Origin: Lachnospira sp. UBA4346
GTDB lineage: Bacteria; Bacillota; Clostridia; Lachnospirales; Lachnospiraceae
DNA length: 64,000 bases
Assembly (NCBI GenBank): GCA_002394205.1
Contig: DGTC01000064.1
Span: forward strand, 1 to 64,000
Direction of reading: 5' to 3'
Shown here: piece after piece, positions 8,574 to 17,707 of the stretch
Position numbering within the stretch: position 1 is the stretch's first letter
How the letters are laid out: every line of letters starts with the position of its first letter
Made by a program: the position numbers and the translations under genes
Notes under the pieces: model-generated
What the model was told of the DNA's origin: nothing
Seen by the model: the letters and a program-made list of their open reading frames with translations, nothing else
The model's database searches: none

Positions 8574-8616
8574 AAAAAGAAAAGCCTCAGGCAATAAGCC
8601 TGAGACTTTTCTTTTT
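8574..8616. terminator. Bidirectional terminator between structured RNAs and tRNA-Leu
   Basis: The stem AAAAAGAAAAG-C-CTCAGGC / GCCTGAG-A-CTTTTCTTTTT has an A-run on one side and a T-run on the other. It can therefore terminate the plus-strand RNAs and the minus-strand tRNA-Leu. Confidence 0.85.
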
Positions 8617-8622
8617 AGCTAA

Positions 8623-8705
8623 TGCGGAAGATGGGACTTGAACCCACACGACATTGCTGCCACTAGCACCTGAAGCTAGCGCGTCTGCCATTCCGCCACT
8701 TCCGC
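8623..8705 (-). tRNA. tRNA-Leu (anticodon CAG)
   Basis: The reverse complement folds as a class II tRNA. The acceptor stem is GCGGAAG/CTTCCGC with discriminator A. The anticodon stem-loop is CTAGC-TTCAGGT-GCTAG, giving anticodon CAG. A long variable arm is present, and the T arm contains GGTTCAAGTCC. The CCA end is not encoded. Confidence 0.96.
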
Positions 8706-8900
8706 GTATGCAATAAATATTATATGGAAAATAGGTGTATTTGTCAATATTTTTATTCATTTATTTTAAAATTTGTAAAAAATGGTGTGGATGTGAAATC
8801 TGGTAAGGTTGCTTCCAATTATAAGAGCATGTTATACTTAAATATAAAAGATTTGGTGGTTGGATAAGAACAAATAACATAAGGAAGTGTGAGAAATTAT

Positions 8901-9572
8901 ATGTATAAAATATTGATAATCGAAGATGATACAGTCATTGCAAATACGGTACAAGAGCATTTGACTAAGTGGGGATATGATGTCTGCGTAGCACAGGATT
9001 TTGCAAATGTGATGAAAACATTTGTAGAATATGAACCACAACTGGTATTGCTAGATATTTCTGTGCCTTTTTTTAATGGGTACCATTGGTGTACACAGAT
9101 TCGTGCAGTATCGCAGGTGCCGATTATTTTTCTTTCCTCCATGGCAGATAATATGAATATTGTTATGGCAATGAATATGGGCGGCGATGATTTTGTGGCA
9201 AAACCTTTTGATTTGAATGTTTTGGTTGCAAAAGTTCAGGCAATTTTGCGCAGGACGTATGATTTTGTGGAAAATACGAATGTATTAGAGCATAATGGTG
9301 GGATTCTGAATCGGAATGATCAGACATTTCTATATGAGAATCAGAAGGTTGAGTTGACGAAAAATGAATTTAAAATTTTGCAAATGCTGATGGAACACAG
9401 TGGAACGGTCGTATCGCGCGATGAGATTATGATGCAGCTGTGGGAAAGTGAAGATTTTATTGATGATAATACATTAACCGTGAATGTAACACGGCTTCGT
9501 AAGAAATTAGAAGCGGTGGGCTTGGCACAATTTATTAAAACGAAAAAAGGTGTGGGGTATGTAATCGAATGA
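8901..9572 (+). CDS. BceR-like response regulator (OmpR family)
   Basis: Response regulator (223 aa) with an N-terminal receiver domain: acidic pair EDD at residues 8-10, phosphoacceptor in LLDISVP (about D52), and conserved lysine in AKPFD (about 101). The C-terminal winged-helix DNA-binding domain contains LTKNEFKIL and the TVNVTRLRKKLE recognition helix region. ATG at 8901 is preferred to a GTG four codons upstream because that GTG would overlap the GGAAG ribosome site. The kinase gene overlaps its stop codon by 4 bases. With the ATPase and permease downstream it forms a Bce-type antimicrobial-peptide sensing module. Confidence 0.9.
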   Translation: MYKILIIEDDTVIANTVQEHLTKWGYDVCVAQDFANVMKTFVEYEPQLVLLDISVPFFNGYHWCTQIRAVSQVPIIFLSSMADNMNIVMAMNMGGDDFVAKPFDLNVLVAKVQAILRRTYDFVENTNVLEHNGGILNRNDQTFLYENQKVELTKNEFKILQMLMEHSGTVVSRDEIMMQLWESEDFIDDNTLTVNVTRLRKKLEAVGLAQFIKTKKGVGYVIE

Positions 9573-10582
9573 AGCAGGAGAATCAATTGGGAGCATATGT
9601 AAAATATCGTAGAAATTTTTTATGGTTTTTAGTATTTGAAATGGTACTGTTTGTAGTAGTATTTTTGCTGTATGAGGCAGATTTTGCTCCATTGTGGTAT
9701 GCATTTGAATTAAGTGGTGTATGCGTTGTATTATATGCATTCTGGGATTTTGCAGTATTTGTAAGAAAATACAATGATTTGCATCGCTATTTATCACAAT
9801 CGGAGTTATTTGATGTAGCATTTTCAGAACATCGTGATGTATTAGAAACACAGTATCAGCAGTTGATTCTTCAATTGTTAAAAAATAAACAGACTGTGGG
9901 AGATATACAAGTACGAAAGATGATGGATATGCGTGATTATTATGCGATGTGGGCACATCAGATTAAGACACCGATTGCAGCGGCAAATCTTTTATTGCAG
10001 GTCGCAGAGGCAAATGATACGAATAAACATCTGAAGAAAGAAATGTTTCAGATTGAATTCTATGTGGATGCGGTAATGAATTATCTGAGATTGGAAGATC
10101 TGTCTTCGGATTACAATTTTCAGTCTTGTGATGTAGAGAAGGTTGTTCGAAAAGCGGTAAAGAAGTTTGCAAGTCAGTTTATAGGAAAGCACATCGGGGT
10201 ACAATTACAGATAGAGCCGACACAGGTGTATTCGGATGTGAAATGGTTGGGATTTATTTTAGAACAGCTGATATCCAATGCGGTAAAATATACCAATGAA
10301 GGTGGAACGGTTACGATTGGAACAGAACAAATACATACACACACCTATTTATATATAGAAGATACAGGAATTGGAATTCGTGCGGAAGATTTGCCAAGAA
10401 TTATGGAGCGAGGTTATACCGGTTATAATGGGAGAACGCACAGAGAGTCTTCCGGAATCGGTCTATATTTGGTAAAAAAGGCTTCTGATAAGTTGGGTTT
10501 GGAAGTGACGATACAGTCCGAGGAGCAGAAGGGTACGAAAGTGCGAATTGATTTGACGCAGAATCATACATTTCATGGATAA
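9569..10582 (+). CDS. BceS-like intramembrane-sensing histidine kinase
   Basis: A 337-aa sensor kinase with two membrane helices (about residues 16-35 and 42-62) separated by only a few residues. This is the hallmark of kinases that do not see the ligand themselves but take the signal from a BceAB-type transporter. The phosphoacceptor is in WAHQIKTPIAAA (about H131). The ATP-binding region shows the N box QLISNAVKYTNEGG, the G1 box EDTGIGIRAEDL and the G2 box SSGIGLYLVKK. It overlaps the regulator gene by 4 bases. About 270 bases separate it from the transporter genes, which have their own regulated promoter. Confidence 0.9.
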   Translation: MKQENQLGAYVKYRRNFLWFLVFEMVLFVVVFLLYEADFAPLWYAFELSGVCVVLYAFWDFAVFVRKYNDLHRYLSQSELFDVAFSEHRDVLETQYQQLILQLLKNKQTVGDIQVRKMMDMRDYYAMWAHQIKTPIAAANLLLQVAEANDTNKHLKKEMFQIEFYVDAVMNYLRLEDLSSDYNFQSCDVEKVVRKAVKKFASQFIGKHIGVQLQIEPTQVYSDVKWLGFILEQLISNAVKYTNEGGTVTIGTEQIHTHTYLYIEDTGIGIRAEDLPRIMERGYTGYNGRTHRESSGIGLYLVKKASDKLGLEVTIQSEEQKGTKVRIDLTQNHTFHG

Positions 10583-10714
10583 TAGTAATTTGTGAAATGT
10601 TTAACAATACATAAAGGGAATTGCCGTTGGTGTATTTTGTGTATAAAAGTCAGGAAAACAACTGGTTATTCTGTTTGTGTAAGTGCGAAAATATATTATT
10701 TAAAAGTTACAATG

Positions 10715-10728
10715 TGACAAAAATGTAA
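10715..10728. promoter_or_regulatory. BceR-type operator upstream of the ABC transporter
   Basis: TGACA-AAAA-TGTAA matches the published BceR recognition pattern TNACA-N4-TGTAA. It lies upstream of a TATACT -10 box (10782-10787) that has no good -35, as expected for an activated promoter. The rest of 10583-10854 shows no gene. Confidence 0.6.
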
Positions 10729-10854
10729 GAAACACAAGTGAAATGTAAGTTCAGATTATGGATTTGCATTTCATTTTTTTATATACTGCTAGTGAGCAAT
10801 GAGGAAAAAATATTGCAATGATATAAAATGAAAAATCATAGAGAGGTATTTGAT

Positions 10855-11622
10855 ATGGCATTATTAGAAGTCAAAAATTTAAAAAAGGTATATACATCAA
10901 GGCTTGGAACGAATCAGGTGCAGGCGTTGTCAAATGTGAATTTTAGTGTGGAACAGGGCGAATATGTCGCAATTATGGGCGAATCCGGTTCGGGTAAGAC
11001 CACATTGTTAAATATTCTTGCGGCACTTGATAAACCGACTGCCGGAGAAGTGCTGTTAAATGGTAAAAACACCGTAGCAATTAAAGACAAAGAATTATCC
11101 GCATTTCGAAGAGATAATTTGGGATTTGTATTTCAGGATTTCAATTTGTTAGATACCTTTACATTAAAGGACAATATTTTCCTGCCACTCGTACTTGCAG
11201 GAAAGAAATATCCAAAGATGCAGGAAGCACTTGAGCCGCTTGCAAAACGACTTGGAATTACGCAGCTGCTTGAAAAATATCCATATGAAGTTTCCGGTGG
11301 TCAGAAACAGAGGGCGGCAGTCGCAAGAGCATTGATTACGAATCCACAGATGATTCTTGCAGATGAACCGACAGGAGCATTGGATTCAAAGTCTACAGAT
11401 CAGCTTTTGGACGTTTTTCAGGAAATCAATACAGACGGGCAGACGATTCTTATGGTTACGCACAGTACGAAAGCGGCAAGTAAAGCAGGACGTGTGTTAT
11501 TTATCAAAGATGGAGAAGTATTCCATCAGATATACAAAGGAAATATGACAGACGAACAAATGTATACAAAGATTTCAGACACATTGACGGTCTTAGCAAC
11601 GGGAGGTGAGCACCTTGAATAG
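10855..11622 (+). CDS. BceA-like ABC transporter ATPase
   Basis: ATPase (255 aa) of the MacB/BceA group. Walker A is GESGSGKTT (about residues 42-50), the Q-loop is FVFQDFNLL (about 93), the ABC signature is VSGGQKQR (about 146), and Walker B is LADEPTGALD (about 168). The start at 10855 is supported by GAGAGG 8 bases upstream; the ATG nine codons earlier has no ribosome site. It overlaps the permease start by 8 bases, so the two are translationally coupled. BceAB transporters free lipid II-cycle intermediates from bacitracin-like peptides; the actual substrate is not known. Confidence 0.92.
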   Translation: MALLEVKNLKKVYTSRLGTNQVQALSNVNFSVEQGEYVAIMGESGSGKTTLLNILAALDKPTAGEVLLNGKNTVAIKDKELSAFRRDNLGFVFQDFNLLDTFTLKDNIFLPLVLAGKKYPKMQEALEPLAKRLGITQLLEKYPYEVSGGQKQRAAVARALITNPQMILADEPTGALDSKSTDQLLDVFQEINTDGQTILMVTHSTKAASKAGRVLFIKDGEVFHQIYKGNMTDEQMYTKISDTLTVLATGGEHLE

Positions 11623-13582
11623 TGCAATTTATCGAAAAATGGCTTTTTCGAACATTTATAAAAATCGAAAATTATATATTCCATATTTCATCGCTGCAAC
11701 GCTTACCATTATGATGAATTTTATGATTTCATCTCTTAGATATAGCAGCAGTGTAAATGGGATGAAACACGGAGAAGATGTTGTTATCTTTTTAAAAATT
11801 GCGTTGGTGGTTACACTCATCTTTTCAGTCGTGCTTTTATTTTATACAAATAGTTTTTTGATAAAACGAAGAAATAAAGAGTTGGGACTGTATAACATTT
11901 TAGGAATGGAAAAGCGTCATATTGCAAAAATGATGTTCTATGAAAGTGTAATTACGGCGGTTACAACAACTGTATTGGGAATTGTGCTTGGAATCGTATT
12001 TGGAAAGTTTATGTTTCTGTTGTTGATGCGAATGATTCAGATGGATTCCATTCCATCTTTTCAGATTCCGTTGAAAGCATTTGAATACTGTGTAGGTGTG
12101 TTCATAGTGGTGTATGTTGCAACATTTGCATATAATCTTGCATGTGTACATTTAACCAAACCGATTGAGTTGCTGCATGGCGGTGAAATTGGCGAAAAAG
12201 AGCCGAAAACCAAGATGATTATGGCAATTTTAGGTCTTATCTGTGTTGGTGGCGGTTACTATTTTGCACAGACAGTTACAAATGTCATGAGTGCAATCAA
12301 CTATTTTTTTATTGCAGTTATTTTTGTTGTGATTGGAACGTATTTGCTGTTTATGGCAGGAAGTATCGCACTGATTAAAGCGTTGAGAAAAAATAAGCGT
12401 TTTTATTACCAGACAAGACATTTCATGAGTGTATCAGGAATGTTATATCGAATGAAGCAGAATGCAGTGGGGCTTGCCAATATTTGTATCCTCTCTACGA
12501 TGGTATTGATTACAGTTGCCACAACAGTTTGCTTATATGCAGGAATGCAGGATTCCTTGGATTCAAGCTATCCCAAAGAGGTGAATTTCGTTGCATCTAT
12601 TGATGAAATGTCACATATGCAGGAAGTAGAAGACGAAGTAAATCGTATTGCAAAAGAGTACAATGCAGAAATTATCGAGCAAAACAAATATCCGTATAAA
12701 ACATACTATGGAATACAGGAAATGAAAAATGATACGTTTACATTTTCCATCAATCAGCCATATCCAGCCAATGTGATGTCAGACGCAAATGTAGCTATGG
12801 TGGTTTATATGTCACTAGCGGATTATAATAATGTGGCAGGAATGAAAGAAACATTAAATGACAGACAGATTCTGATTGCAACGGATAACAAGCTGACACA
12901 AAAGACTTATCAGATGAATACGATTGATGGAACCACGAGTTTTGATATACAAAAGGTTGTACCGCTGATTCATTTACAGGATATTTCTTCAATGAAGGCA
13001 CTGACCAATATTTATATGGTTATTGTAAAAGAGTTGAATGTGGAAAATTTCAGTTACAACTTGTCATTTAATACAAATTTACCAAAAGAGCAGAGTATTC
13101 AGATGAGTAACAAATTGTCTGATGTCAAGTCAGAACATTATTATGCATATTGTCAGAATCGTTATGAAATGGCAGATGAATTCGGACAGATGTACGGAGG
13201 TTTACTGTTTATCGGTGTATTTATTGGAACATTATTTTTAATGGCGACAGTACTTATTATTTATTATAAACAGATTTCAGAAGGATATGAAGATCGCGCA
13301 AGATTTGAAATTATGATGAAGGTCGGCATGAGTAAAGAAGAAGTAAAACAGACGATTCGAAGCCAGATTAGAATCGTATTTTTCTTACCATTGCTTGTTG
13401 CTGCGTTACATGTTATTGTATCTTATCGTTTGATTAAGATGCTGATTTTATTGTTATCCATTGGAAATGGAGGCTTATTTATTCACTGTACGATTGCAAC
13501 TGTAATTGTATTTTCCATTATTTATGCGTTGGTATTCCTCGTGACAGCACGTTCTTATTATCAGATTGTAAATGAAAAATAA
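11615..13582 (+). CDS. BceB-like ABC transporter permease (FtsX domain)
   Basis: A 655-aa permease with about ten predicted membrane helices: one near residues 20-40, pairs or triplets around 55-75, 100-130, 150-170, 200-250 and 285-310, and three at the C-terminus. A large extracellular domain of about 200 residues lies between helices 7 and 8 (about 315-525). This is the BceB architecture used to sense and handle peptide antibiotics. Start: TTG at 11615, 8 bases after GGGAGG. A GTG at 11606 would lie inside that ribosome site. Completes the Bce module. Confidence 0.9.
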   Translation: MNSAIYRKMAFSNIYKNRKLYIPYFIAATLTIMMNFMISSLRYSSSVNGMKHGEDVVIFLKIALVVTLIFSVVLLFYTNSFLIKRRNKELGLYNILGMEKRHIAKMMFYESVITAVTTTVLGIVLGIVFGKFMFLLLMRMIQMDSIPSFQIPLKAFEYCVGVFIVVYVATFAYNLACVHLTKPIELLHGGEIGEKEPKTKMIMAILGLICVGGGYYFAQTVTNVMSAINYFFIAVIFVVIGTYLLFMAGSIALIKALRKNKRFYYQTRHFMSVSGMLYRMKQNAVGLANICILSTMVLITVATTVCLYAGMQDSLDSSYPKEVNFVASIDEMSHMQEVEDEVNRIAKEYNAEIIEQNKYPYKTYYGIQEMKNDTFTFSINQPYPANVMSDANVAMVVYMSLADYNNVAGMKETLNDRQILIATDNKLTQKTYQMNTIDGTTSFDIQKVVPLIHLQDISSMKALTNIYMVIVKELNVENFSYNLSFNTNLPKEQSIQMSNKLSDVKSEHYYAYCQNRYEMADEFGQMYGGLLFIGVFIGTLFLMATVLIIYYKQISEGYEDRARFEIMMKVGMSKEEVKQTIRSQIRIVFFLPLLVAALHVIVSYRLIKMLILLLSIGNGGLFIHCTIATVIVFSIIYALVFLVTARSYYQIVNEK

Positions 13583-13736
13583 AAATGAAAATGTTGTCTG
13601 AAATGGGGATGTTTTAAAACGTAATTTCAATAAACTTGATTACAAAAAGTATGTTTGCATAAAAGAATGGCATTTTAAGTAAAAATGTATTATAATAATG
13701 TAAAATATAGGTTATAAGCAGAGGAGTTGATTCATT

Positions 13737-13916
13737 ATGAAGAGATTGACGAAGAGCACAGATAGAAGACTTTGTGGTGTATGTGGCGGAATCGCAGATT
13801 ATTTTAATATCGATCCAACGGTCATTCGACTAATTTGGGTAGTTGCAATATTATGCTTTGGAACAGGTTTACTTGCCTATATCATTGCAGCACTTATTAT
13901 GCCGGAGCCATATTAA
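13737..13916 (+). CDS. PspC-domain small membrane protein
   Basis: A 59-aa protein consisting only of a PspC domain: KRLTKSTDRRLCGVCGGIADYF at the start, followed by IDPTVIRLIWV and one hydrophobic helix (about residues 34-54) ending in MPEP. PspC domains belong to the phage-shock/envelope-stress response; stand-alone copies are common in Firmicutes and their exact role is not known. AGAGGAG lies about 7 bases before the ATG. It directly follows the Bce module, so envelope stress is a plausible shared theme, but it is probably a separate transcription unit. Confidence 0.85.
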   Translation: MKRLTKSTDRRLCGVCGGIADYFNIDPTVIRLIWVVAILCFGTGLLAYIIAALIMPEPY

Positions 13917-13930
13917 AAATAGTTCATAAA

Positions 13931-14048
13931 TATGTCAATGGAGCTGATTGTGCAACTCATAGGAATGGCAGTTGAGAAAATCGAGCAGGCGTAAAAAGAA
14001 TATTTGAAAATGGAGAGAACCGTCTTGTAGAAATACAGGGCGGTTTTT
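13931..14048 (+). pseudogene. 3' remnant of an Rpn-family nuclease gene with its terminator
   Basis: The last 21 codons plus terminator of a gene like the one at 14257. The remnant reads MSMELIVQLIGMAVEKIEQA then stop, against MPIELIVELTGMTEEEVKQA then stop in the intact gene. The 60 bases after the stop codon are also largely shared, including the terminator. Nothing of the rest of the gene is present. It starts 15 bases after the PspC stop codon, so the 5' part was deleted or only the tail was duplicated. Confidence 0.7.
14018..14048 (+). terminator. Terminator belonging to the Rpn remnant
   Basis: AACCGTCTT..AGGGCGGTT followed by TTT. Nearly identical to the terminator at 15217. Confidence 0.6.
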
Positions 14049-14256
14049 GTAGGGTTTATGATAAGAAAAATGAAATTGTTACCTTTGAAAAAATGTCTTT
14101 TTGACACATGAATCTTATTGATGAAAAGTGAAGTGAAATTGTTTTTTGAATTTTTGTATTTTAAAAATATTTTAACACTTGAAATAATATATATTTAGTG
14201 ATATACTATTTGTAAAATTTAAATGTATTTAAAATAATAAAATTTCAAGGAGAACT

Positions 14257-15195
14257 ATGGGAAAAACAAAAGAAAATACAGTAAGAGATATTGACAACAA
14301 ACAGAATTTCCTAGATAATTTAAGTGAGGTAAATGTTGTACGAAATTATAGAGATACGGTATTTCGTATGCTTTTTAAAGAAAAGAAACAGTTGTTAGAA
14401 TTGTACAATGCAATCAATGATACGCAGTATACAGATGAAGATGCATTAGAAGTCACAACCTTAGAAAATGCAATTTATATGACAATGAAAAATGATGTAT
14501 CCTGCATGTTGGATATGCGGCTTCAGTTGTATGAGCATCAGTCTACGGTAAACCCAAACTTGCCGCTGCGCGATTTGATGTATGTGACGGCACAGTATGA
14601 AAAATATGTCATTGGAAAAGATTTGTATTCAAGCAGACGGATTCAGTTGCCGACACCTAAGTTTATTGTATTTTATAATGGACAGAAGCAACAGCCAGAA
14701 CGAGAGGAATTCCGGTTATCGGATTCTTTTGAACATAAGGAAGAACAGCCATCACTGGAATTGGTTGTGATACAGATTAATATCAATGAAGGCTATAATG
14801 AAGCTTTGATGCAGAAATGTCCGACACTGTTTCAATATATGTATTATGTGAATACAATCCGAAAAAATCTAGAACAACAGATGTCGATTGAGGAAGCAGT
14901 TGCATTGGCGGTAGAAGAATGTATTCGTGAAGATGTGTTAAAAGAATTCTTGTTAAACAATAAGGCAGGTGTATTGAAGATGAGTATCTATGAATATGAT
15001 GAAGAACTGCATAAAAAGACGTTGTATGAAGACGGTTATGATACGGGATACGGCAGCGGATATGGCAGCGGAGAGCAAGCAGGAGAAGTAAAGCAGAAGC
15101 TATTCATATGCCGAAATATGAAGCAGAAAAATATGCCAATAGAGCTGATTGTAGAACTCACAGGAATGACAGAAGAGGAAGTTAAACAGGCGTAA
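14257..15195 (+). CDS. Rpn-family PD-(D/E)XK nuclease (putative transposase)
   Basis: A 312-aa relative of the Rpn/YhgA-like group. The N-terminal motif YRDTVFRMLFKEK (about residues 31-43) is typical. The nuclease core is LDMRLQLYEHQ (about 87-97), where D and ExQ fit the active-site pattern, followed by TPKFIVFYNG (about 133-142). The C-terminus carries GYDTGYGSGYGSGEQAG and the family's terminal helix. AAGGAG precedes the ATG. It is the intact counterpart of the remnant at 13931 and only distantly related to the Rpn genes at 7175 and 16762. Nuclease activity is inferred from family knowledge. Confidence 0.8.
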   Translation: MGKTKENTVRDIDNKQNFLDNLSEVNVVRNYRDTVFRMLFKEKKQLLELYNAINDTQYTDEDALEVTTLENAIYMTMKNDVSCMLDMRLQLYEHQSTVNPNLPLRDLMYVTAQYEKYVIGKDLYSSRRIQLPTPKFIVFYNGQKQQPEREEFRLSDSFEHKEEQPSLELVVIQININEGYNEALMQKCPTLFQYMYYVNTIRKNLEQQMSIEEAVALAVEECIREDVLKEFLLNNKAGVLKMSIYEYDEELHKKTLYEDGYDTGYGSGYGSGEQAGEVKQKLFICRNMKQKNMPIELIVELTGMTEEEVKQA

Positions 15196-15216
15196 AAAGA
15201 ATATATGGAATGGGTG

Positions 15217-15249
15217 AAACCGTCTTGTAGAAATATAAGGCGGTTTTTT
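15217..15249 (+). terminator. Terminator after the Rpn gene
   Basis: AAACCGTCTT pairs with AAGGCGGTTT (one G-T pair), with the T-run continuing to six T. Confidence 0.75.
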
Positions 15250-15386
15250 GCATTATCAGAAATTATGATAACGAATTGTTTCGTGTTAAAAAACTGAAAA
15301 ACGTCGCAATTTAAAAATTATCGTGACATATTTTGTCATCTTTGTTTTTTATAATAAGGTTATCATCAAACAAGAAGGAGACAAGT

Positions 15387-15935
15387 ATGGGATTGGAACA
15401 AATGTTAACGAGAATTGATCAAATTTTAGAAAATAAAAATCAGAAGGATATCGAAGGAGTCATGAATATAGTTTTTGACCAAAGGAAAGCAGGTGAAGAA
15501 ATTACATACCGCTATTTGGATGCATATAGTGATATGGATGCGTTAAAGAAAACATTTTATTTGTATTTTCATAAAGCAGAAACAATTCAGGCACCGCTGT
15601 TTCGTAGGGGCAAGTTTACAAGAATGTATGAGGGATTAGAGCAGGATTATATGAGAAGCAAGGAAGTTCGTATTGGAGTGTTGTTTCATAGACAGGAGCT
15701 TGGAGAACAGTTTCAGTATAACTTATTGAAGTTTCACAATACGATTCAGAAGCGTGCAGAGAAAACGGAAAATATTTTGACAATTATGAACACGCAGGGC
15801 GGATATTATGATGAAAAACTGATAGAGGAAGATGAAAAAATAATCTATAAGTATCTGGTGGATTATGCCAGATATAAATATCTGATGGATTTATATTGGG
15901 ATTTGTATAAGATGTTGCGATTTGCGCAGAAGTAG
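15387..15935 (+). CDS. Hypothetical protein, 182 aa
   Basis: Not recognised. The protein is soluble, charged and mostly helical by composition, with no signal peptide or membrane segment. Features: an N-terminal MLTRIDQILENKNQKDIEGV, a tyrosine- and lysine-rich middle (ETIQAPLFRRGKFTRMYEG), and a tyrosine-rich C-terminus (YKYLVDYARYKYLMDLYWD). The start at 15387 is set by AGAAGGAGA just upstream; an in-frame start 18 codons earlier is unsupported. It stands alone between two Rpn-type genes in a region of accessory genes. No function is proposed. Confidence 0.6.
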   Translation: MGLEQMLTRIDQILENKNQKDIEGVMNIVFDQRKAGEEITYRYLDAYSDMDALKKTFYLYFHKAETIQAPLFRRGKFTRMYEGLEQDYMRSKEVRIGVLFHRQELGEQFQYNLLKFHNTIQKRAEKTENILTIMNTQGGYYDEKLIEEDEKIIYKYLVDYARYKYLMDLYWDLYKMLRFAQK

Positions 15936-16043
15936 TAGGCGTAATGTAAAAATAATAATACTTGTATATTATATTAGTGCAAGTATTAATAATAAGAACA
16001 CAAAAACAAAAAAATATTATTTAAAAAATGGAGGAAACAAAAT

Positions 16044-16502
16044 ATGAAAGATATTAAATTAAGTACTTATGTGTGGGAAAGTAATGATAAAGTAAAATAT
16101 ATACCTTATGAATCATTATACTATAATATAGTATTTAATAAAAATAATAATGATTATAATATTATTTTTGATGTAGATGGATTTGATTGGATAAAAGATG
16201 TTACCAGAGATCAAGCATGGGAATTATTTCAAAATAATATCTGTGGTCATGCTATACAATATAAAATACCAAGCTTTATCGAAAAAATGTATAATAATGC
16301 TTCTGATAAGAATGATAATCAAGAAGAAAAAGATAATCATGAGAAAGCAAAGAAAAACGAACAGCAAAATGCTAATAAGCCAGAAAAACAACCAGCAACT
16401 TCAACAACTCAGAATGTATTAGAACAACAGTTTAATGAAGCTGTAGAGCAGGAAGAAACATCGGAAAATAAGACAAGAGAACCAGAAATTCATTTTATAT
16501 AG
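16044..16502 (+). CDS. Hypothetical protein with charged low-complexity tail
   Basis: A 152-aa protein, not recognised. The first 85 residues (MKDIKLSTYVWESNDKVKYIPYESLYYNIVF...) could form a small folded domain. Residues about 90-140 are a low-complexity stretch rich in K, E, N and Q, likely disordered. The coding sequence is unusually A-rich, with AAT, AAA, GAT and ATA codons dominating, unlike the housekeeping genes in the window. That would fit recent acquisition. GGAGG precedes the ATG by 8 bases. Placed between accessory genes; function unknown. Confidence 0.5.
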   Translation: MKDIKLSTYVWESNDKVKYIPYESLYYNIVFNKNNNDYNIIFDVDGFDWIKDVTRDQAWELFQNNICGHAIQYKIPSFIEKMYNNASDKNDNQEEKDNHEKAKKNEQQNANKPEKQPATSTTQNVLEQQFNEAVEQEETSENKTREPEIHFI

Positions 16503-16761
16503 AAGGGTATTATATAGAAAATGAAAATACAAAGTAAAAGAGAGAATTTACAGTTGGTATATAGTTCAATTATAAATTCTTTTTTTATGCCTTATATGTG
16601 ATAGTTGGAGAATATTTGATGCTGATATACTGTTAGAAATATATATTTATAAAAAACAGTTAAATTCTAATAAAAAGCATTTGATATTTTTAATCAAATG
16701 ATGTATACTATTTATAATATATTTTCAATAAATATAAATACAAAAGACGGAGAGGTATTTG

Positions 16762-17673
16762 ATGGGACAGAAAGATATGACAGCAAAGATACTAGAGGAT
16801 TACAATGATGTGTTTGCGGATATTGTCAATGTACTCGTATTTCGTAAGAGAGAAATACAAGAAGATGAGCTTGTAAATGGACCAACAGAATCGATTTATA
16901 AGGCGGCAGGAGAGAAGTATCGGGAACAACGCAGAGATGTATTTAAGCATTGGAAGCATGCAAATCTTACAATTGCTAGCTTTGGATTGGAGAATCAGTC
17001 GGAAATGGATTCCGATATGCCAGTGCGTGTGATGGGATACGATTATGCAAGTTATAGAAGCCAGATTCAAAAACAAGGAAAGAGTGATAAGGAGTTAGAT
17101 GGGATTGCAAAATCTAACAGAATACCGACGGTTACATTGGTGTTGAATTTATCACAAAAAGATTGGGACGCACCTAAGACGTTGTATGATTGGTTGGAGA
17201 TGCCACAGGCAATACAACCATTTGTATCAGATTATCGTTGTAATGTAATAGATATTCATCGGTTGGAAGATGAAGTAATAGAAAAATTTCAATCGGATTT
17301 TAAACAGATTGCATACTTTTTTAAATATGGTACAATAACTACAAAGCAAGGCGGCGAGAAATTACAGCATCCACAGGAAGTTGTAGATTTCTTAGGAGCA
17401 TTTAGCAAGGGTGATTTTCGGGAAGCAAAAGAACGTATCAATAAGAGATTGGAGAAGGGAGATGTTGTAAGTATGTGTACAATCGTAGAAGATTTACAAA
17501 AGAAAGCAGAGGAAGATGGACGTAAGTTAGGACTTACAGAAGGACAACGTATAGAAATAGAAAAGATGATATTAAAACTCTATTACAAGAAGTATGCACT
17601 GGAGGATATAGCGGAACTTGTTGAATTGTCGGCGGAGGAAGTGCAGGATATTATTGACCGAGAGGGAAAGTAG
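16762..17673 (+). CDS. Rpn-family PD-(D/E)XK nuclease (putative transposase), third paralogue
   Basis: A 303-aa member of a second Rpn subgroup. Visible: the N-terminal DYNDVFADIVNVLVF (about residues 12-26), the nuclease core LTIASFGLENQSE followed by DMPVRVMGYDYASYR (about 74-103), with ExQ in LENQ, and TVTLVLNLSQKDW (about 126-138). The C-terminal tail EDIAELVELSAEEVQDII ends in the same kind of helix as the other two. GGAGAGG precedes ATG at 16762, and a TTG directly before it is not needed. A transposase fragment on the opposite strand follows at once. Confidence 0.78.
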   Translation: MGQKDMTAKILEDYNDVFADIVNVLVFRKREIQEDELVNGPTESIYKAAGEKYREQRRDVFKHWKHANLTIASFGLENQSEMDSDMPVRVMGYDYASYRSQIQKQGKSDKELDGIAKSNRIPTVTLVLNLSQKDWDAPKTLYDWLEMPQAIQPFVSDYRCNVIDIHRLEDEVIEKFQSDFKQIAYFFKYGTITTKQGGEKLQHPQEVVDFLGAFSKGDFREAKERINKRLEKGDVVSMCTIVEDLQKKAEEDGRKLGLTEGQRIEIEKMILKLYYKKYALEDIAELVELSAEEVQDIIDREGK

Positions 17674-17707
17674 TTATAAGAAACACAAAAGCTATCCTTG
17701 AAGTGAT

